The notes under the pieces are model-generated. The model was not told where the DNA came from. It saw only the letters and a program-made list of their open reading frames with translations, and did no database searches. From Corynebacterium kroppenstedtii (GTDB lineage Bacteria > Actinomycetota > Actinomycetes > Mycobacteriales > Mycobacteriaceae), in the NCBI RefSeq assembly GCF_003243515.1, contig NZ_QFRA01000014.1, positions 1 through 64,000 on the forward strand: DNA of 64,000 nt, in the 5' to 3' direction. The position numbers and the translations under genes were made by a program. Shown here piece after piece: positions 61,075-64,000 of this stretch (positions are counted from its first letter, which is position 1; each line of letters begins with the position of its first letter).

Positions 61075-63282
61075 CTACCCACGTGCGATCCCGAGCGCAC
61101 TTGCCGCTGCCGCATCCGTTTCCTGCAGCATCAGCGGATCGGTCCCCGGCATCGGCGAGATCGTGGTATCTGCACGCATCTCTTGCAGCGGAATGCCCAA
61201 CATGTGGACGCGCGGATCGATCGTGCCGTCGGGGTGGATGATCCGGCATGTCTCCATGTCAACTTCGGGCGCGCGAGTTGGGGTGGGGTGGAGTGCGCTG
61301 CCGTCGCCACGTTTCGCACTGTCCTCATGCGGTGTATGCAGCGCAAATGGCCTCATTTTTCCCGACGCCACCAGCGCTCGCGTCACCGGATCGGTGCTCC
61401 TATTGACGTTCGGTTTGTGTTGCCACGCGTCGATCAGCGTCGTCGAGTACATCGGGTGCGCACCGGTGGTCGGCGAAGTCAGCACGAACTGCGGTTCGTC
61501 ACCGTGATCGGTGGTGACGCCAACGATCGGATCTGCCCCCGCGAAAACGACCAGCCCAGCGTCGATAAGAGCGATCAGCTCTGCGGTGCGGAAGGCGGGT
61601 GACCCAGAGCCGAAGTTGGCGCCGATCCGCACGAATTCGGCATAGTCCCGTCTGCGTGACTCGGGGGTAAATTTTCCTGGTTCGTCGACGATGGCGACGG
61701 TTTTACGCGCGGCACCGATGACCTGTAGCCCTGCTTTGACCGCGGATTCACGGCCTCGGCGCGCTTCGGCCAGGTCATTCTTCAACGCTTCTTTGACCGC
61801 CTCAGTAAGGGTGCGGACCGCAGATTCAGCGTCCACTGTGTCTGGATGTGGAGCCTCCGGCCGCTCGGCCGCGATTCTGGCCATCGGATCGGCATAATAG
61901 GGCAGGTCAAAGCGGTCCGCGGGGGCAACTAAGCCGTCGAGCCGGGGATCATTGTGAAGCGACCAGGGTTCTGTTAGTGGGTCGTCGATAATGCGGAGCG
62001 CATAGCGGAGTGCGTCGTCGTTGTCTCGGAGGAGGACGCGATAGTAGGCAGCGTGCGCGTCGCGCAGGATCGCTGGCCAGAGAGTTGTAGAGAAATCGAT
62101 GCTGCCCGCTGGTGGATCACTGGGCAGGGCCTGAACGGCAGCCTTCAGCCGAGACATCGGGGCCGCCGGCGGGAGCGAACCAAACACGGGTTTCGGCTGG
62201 TAGGGATACCCGTGGTGCGACGTCACGATGAGCCGCGGTTCCCGGCCGGAGGGCTTGTAGCTCAGGTCAAACGGGGAGGACGACGTGCGCCGGAACTCCC
62301 CGCCGCGGTCGATGGTCAGCCTGGCCATGAGGTCAAAGAAGCCCATGCCCAGTCCTCGCACGATGACGTCGGGGCGGGGTGCTTGCGGATCATGCTGTGC
62401 CGAGTCAGTGGTGTCGTGTCCACCAGCAATGCTGCCGAGATCTTGGTCAGCGGGGTGCCCGGGGTGGATCCAGGTCAGGTTCGGGTGCGCGTCAACACTC
62501 GCGGCCAGCACCGATTCGGCGGTGTTCGCGGTGGTGTCCGTCCACCCGAGCGCCAAAATGGTAGCGTCGGCGTCGATGGATGTTCCGTTGGAAAGAGTGA
62601 TGGTGTCGGACGAATTCTCCTGCGCAGCGTTTGCCTCTTGCTTGCCGACGGGAGCATCGGCGTCTCCATGTGGACCCGCGCCAACATTTCTAGGCCGAAT
62701 GTCAACGGCACGGGCCTTGTGAATATGCACGGTAACGCCAGGGATTGTTCGCAGTCGGTCCACGGCGATATCGAATACCCACCGCAGGTAATGCCCGTAT
62801 AACGCACGCGACGGGTGCGATTCAGGACGCGATTCACGGATTTCTTCCTCATAATCCGCCGGCATGGCGGGCGGGAATTCACGGAACAGCTCCGCTTTCT
62901 TGCGTCCGTGGGAGGAATCGGAATCCGTCGGCCGTGGCTGCACAGCATCGCCGCGGAGTAGTTGGAACCACTCGTAGAGGGTCGGGCCTTCCAGGACGGG
63001 GCCACGCACGGTCGATCCTGGTTCAGTAAAGAGTGTCACCGCGTCCGCCAGCGTGTTCATACACAGCGTGGATGATTGGTCGGTCCGCCACACACGGCCC
63101 GCGCCAGGTTCGACGTCGTCAATAAGGTGAATAGCGACGTTGCCAGCGGAGGGCACGGGCTTGTCATCGGCCGCAGACGGCTCTGCCGAACCCTGCAAAC
63201 CCGAGTCTCGCAAGAAACTTCCGAGGCGCTCCAAGACCGAGATTCCGCGTGGTCCGCCGCCGACAATCACTATCGTTCGCAT
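61075..63282 (-). CDS. FAD/NAD(P)-binding protein
   Basis: A 735-residue protein with the N-terminal dinucleotide-binding motif IVIVGGGPRGISVLERL, which belongs to the NAD_binding_9-type FAD-NAD(P)-binding group. GAGRVWRTDQSSTLCMNTLADA, DADATILALGWTDTTANTAES and VIVRGLGMGFFDLMARLTIDRG are further conserved parts. A low-complexity insertion (NVGAGPHGDADAPVGKQEAN) falls near residue 205. Reaction and substrate are unknown; an oxidoreductase or a hydroxylase-like role is inferred. It precedes the carboxylesterase by about 60 bp and may be in an operon with it. Confidence 0.8.
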   Translation of the reverse strand: MRTIVIVGGGPRGISVLERLGSFLRDSGLQGSAEPSAADDKPVPSAGNVAIHLIDDVEPGAGRVWRTDQSSTLCMNTLADAVTLFTEPGSTVRGPVLEGPTLYEWFQLLRGDAVQPRPTDSDSSHGRKKAELFREFPPAMPADYEEEIRESRPESHPSRALYGHYLRWVFDIAVDRLRTIPGVTVHIHKARAVDIRPRNVGAGPHGDADAPVGKQEANAAQENSSDTITLSNGTSIDADATILALGWTDTTANTAESVLAASVDAHPNLTWIHPGHPADQDLGSIAGGHDTTDSAQHDPQAPRPDVIVRGLGMGFFDLMARLTIDRGGEFRRTSSSPFDLSYKPSGREPRLIVTSHHGYPYQPKPVFGSLPPAAPMSRLKAAVQALPSDPPAGSIDFSTTLWPAILRDAHAAYYRVLLRDNDDALRYALRIIDDPLTEPWSLHNDPRLDGLVAPADRFDLPYYADPMARIAAERPEAPHPDTVDAESAVRTLTEAVKEALKNDLAEARRGRESAVKAGLQVIGAARKTVAIVDEPGKFTPESRRRDYAEFVRIGANFGSGSPAFRTAELIALIDAGLVVFAGADPIVGVTTDHGDEPQFVLTSPTTGAHPMYSTTLIDAWQHKPNVNRSTDPVTRALVASGKMRPFALHTPHEDSAKRGDGSALHPTPTRAPEVDMETCRIIHPDGTIDPRVHMLGIPLQEMRADTTISPMPGTDPLMLQETDAAAASALGIARG

Positions 63283-63328
63283 AATGCCACGTTAGCGCCC
63301 GCACCTCGGCAAGAAAAGACAAGGCTGT

Positions 63329-64000
63329 CTATTCTCCATCCATATACTCAGCGACAGCGTCGGCGGTCTGATCAAAGTCATTAACCAGAACGCCGTGGCT
63401 GTAACCCGGGTACATGTGGAGGTCGCCACCCATCGCGTCGCGCATTTCGGGTGCTCCCGTTCCGGTGACCGCGGTGTCCTTGTCGTAACCTAGGTGAAGC
63501 GGCTTAACTTTCAGCTTGTCCCCGGACACCTTCTTGAGCGGTTTGTTCGTCGGCCAACCATCGCAGTAAGCGCCGCTGACCAGCATGTTTTCGTTCAAAT
63601 CAATAACGTCCCCCGGCACAATAACGGACGTGTAGTACGGGATCAGCTTGGATCGGTCGGGCGCCGTCGCATTGTCATTACAGGAGACGACGTTGCCCTG
63701 AATGGTCATCGCCTGAACAAGTTGCTGCTGGATTTCCAGCTGCTTCTGGGCCTCTGGCGACGGCTCGCCGCCCTTGTCGTTCTCTTCCGCGTCCGGCGAT
63801 TCGCCCCCATTAGCGTTCGCATCCGCCGGCTGCGTCTTCTTCGTGCTCAGGTATTCCGCCAGCTTGGGCCACGATTTTTGGCTATACAGCGTCCCCATCA
63901 CCATCGAGTTCGGGTCCGCGAATTGATCCGGCGAAATCGCGTCGATATAGAGCTTGACCGCATCGATTACCCTGCCGGTCCGCCATGCAACAAGGTCAGC
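63329..64000 (-). CDS. TAP-like alpha/beta-hydrolase, C-terminal part (continues beyond window)
   Basis: The frame is open to the window edge and starts beyond it (residues before M63904 read ADLVAWRTGRVIDAVKLYID). Visible parts are a Glu/Pro/Asn-rich hydrophilic insertion (about 63740-63850), the TAP-like C-terminal domain LIPYYTSVIVPGDVIDLNEN, AYCDGWPTNKPLKKVSG with the conserved cysteine, and the likely catalytic His in YPGYSHGVLVNDFDQTADAV. Such proteins are usually secreted peptidases or lipases of family S33. The N-terminus and nucleophile are outside the window. Confidence 0.7.
   Translation of the reverse strand, partial: ADLVAWRTGRVIDAVKLYIDAISPDQFADPNSMVMGTLYSQKSWPKLAEYLSTKKTQPADANANGGESPDAEENDKGGEPSPEAQKQLEIQQQLVQAMTIQGNVVSCNDNATAPDRSKLIPYYTSVIVPGDVIDLNENMLVSGAYCDGWPTNKPLKKVSGDKLKVKPLHLGYDKDTAVTGTGAPEMRDAMGGDLHMYPGYSHGVLVNDFDQTADAVAEYMDGE

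Overview
The window looks like a chromosomal segment of a high-G+C actinobacterium of the order Mycobacteriales, most probably a Corynebacterium. The reasons are: a fused CobA-HemD protein, MshA (mycothiol synthesis), SenX3-RegX3, a RamB regulator beside isocitrate lyase, DUF4229, DUF2516 and LmeA-family proteins, and a gene order that tracks the Mycobacterium tuberculosis murB-mshA-gpm1-senX3-regX3-ppx-Rv0497-proC-hemA-hemC-hemD-hemB-hemL-ccs-menA region. The species is not determined by what I can see.

Layout. 0-3 kb: 3' part of menA, a DUF4229 membrane protein, and rmlC-rmlB for dTDP-rhamnose. 3-4.9 kb: a sodium/dicarboxylate-type symporter with an unusual repeat-rich upstream region. 4.9-21.7 kb: one long minus-strand block for haem and cytochrome c maturation. 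In transcription order it holds hemA, hemC, cobA-hemD, hemB, two membrane proteins, a P-type-ATPase-like protein with all its catalytic motifs broken, an RNase HI-HemL open frame, a histidine phosphatase, a TlpA-like lipoprotein thioredoxin, ccdA, resB and ccsB. 22-27 kb: glutaredoxin-like protein, a 33-residue basic protein, a BldC-type HTH protein, proC, an acidic Rv0497-like membrane protein, a Ppx/GppA phosphatase and a DoxX protein. 27.1-29.5 kb: a small accessory island with a lipoprotein gene, a promoter-equipped 24-codon ORF ending at an in-frame TAG, and two decayed genes for probable secreted proteins. 29.5-38.3 kb: a cysteine-rich protein, regX3-senX3, gpmA, YbjN, mshA, an acyl-CoA synthetase and murB. 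38.5-43.5 kb: methyltransferase, orphan gene, LmeA, DUF2516 and DUF445 proteins. 44-48 kb: sdhCAB plus a small membrane protein, ending in a clear terminator. 48.3-51.8 kb: GH65 disaccharide phosphorylase with beta-phosphoglucomutase. 51.9-57.5 kb: the glyoxylate shunt (malate synthase, divergent isocitrate lyase) with ramB. 57.8-64 kb: a second dicarboxylate symporter, a type-B carboxylesterase, an FAD/NAD(P)-binding protein and a partial TAP-like hydrolase.

How the genes work together. The haem block supplies haem, and the CcdA/TlpA/ResB/CcsB genes attach it to apocytochrome c; MenA makes the menaquinone used by SdhCAB. Acetate and dicarboxylate use (symporters, sdh, aceA, aceB) appears to be tied together by RamB and GlxR: I see an exact match to the RamB consensus between aceB and aceA, and a good GlxR-like palindrome upstream of sdhC.

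The strongest candidates for something new are the catalytically degenerate P-type ATPase inside the haem cluster, the in-frame RNase HI-HemL fusion, and the decaying secreted-protein island. No tRNA, rRNA, CRISPR array or intact insertion sequence was recognised. All family calls come from reading the sequence, without database searches.
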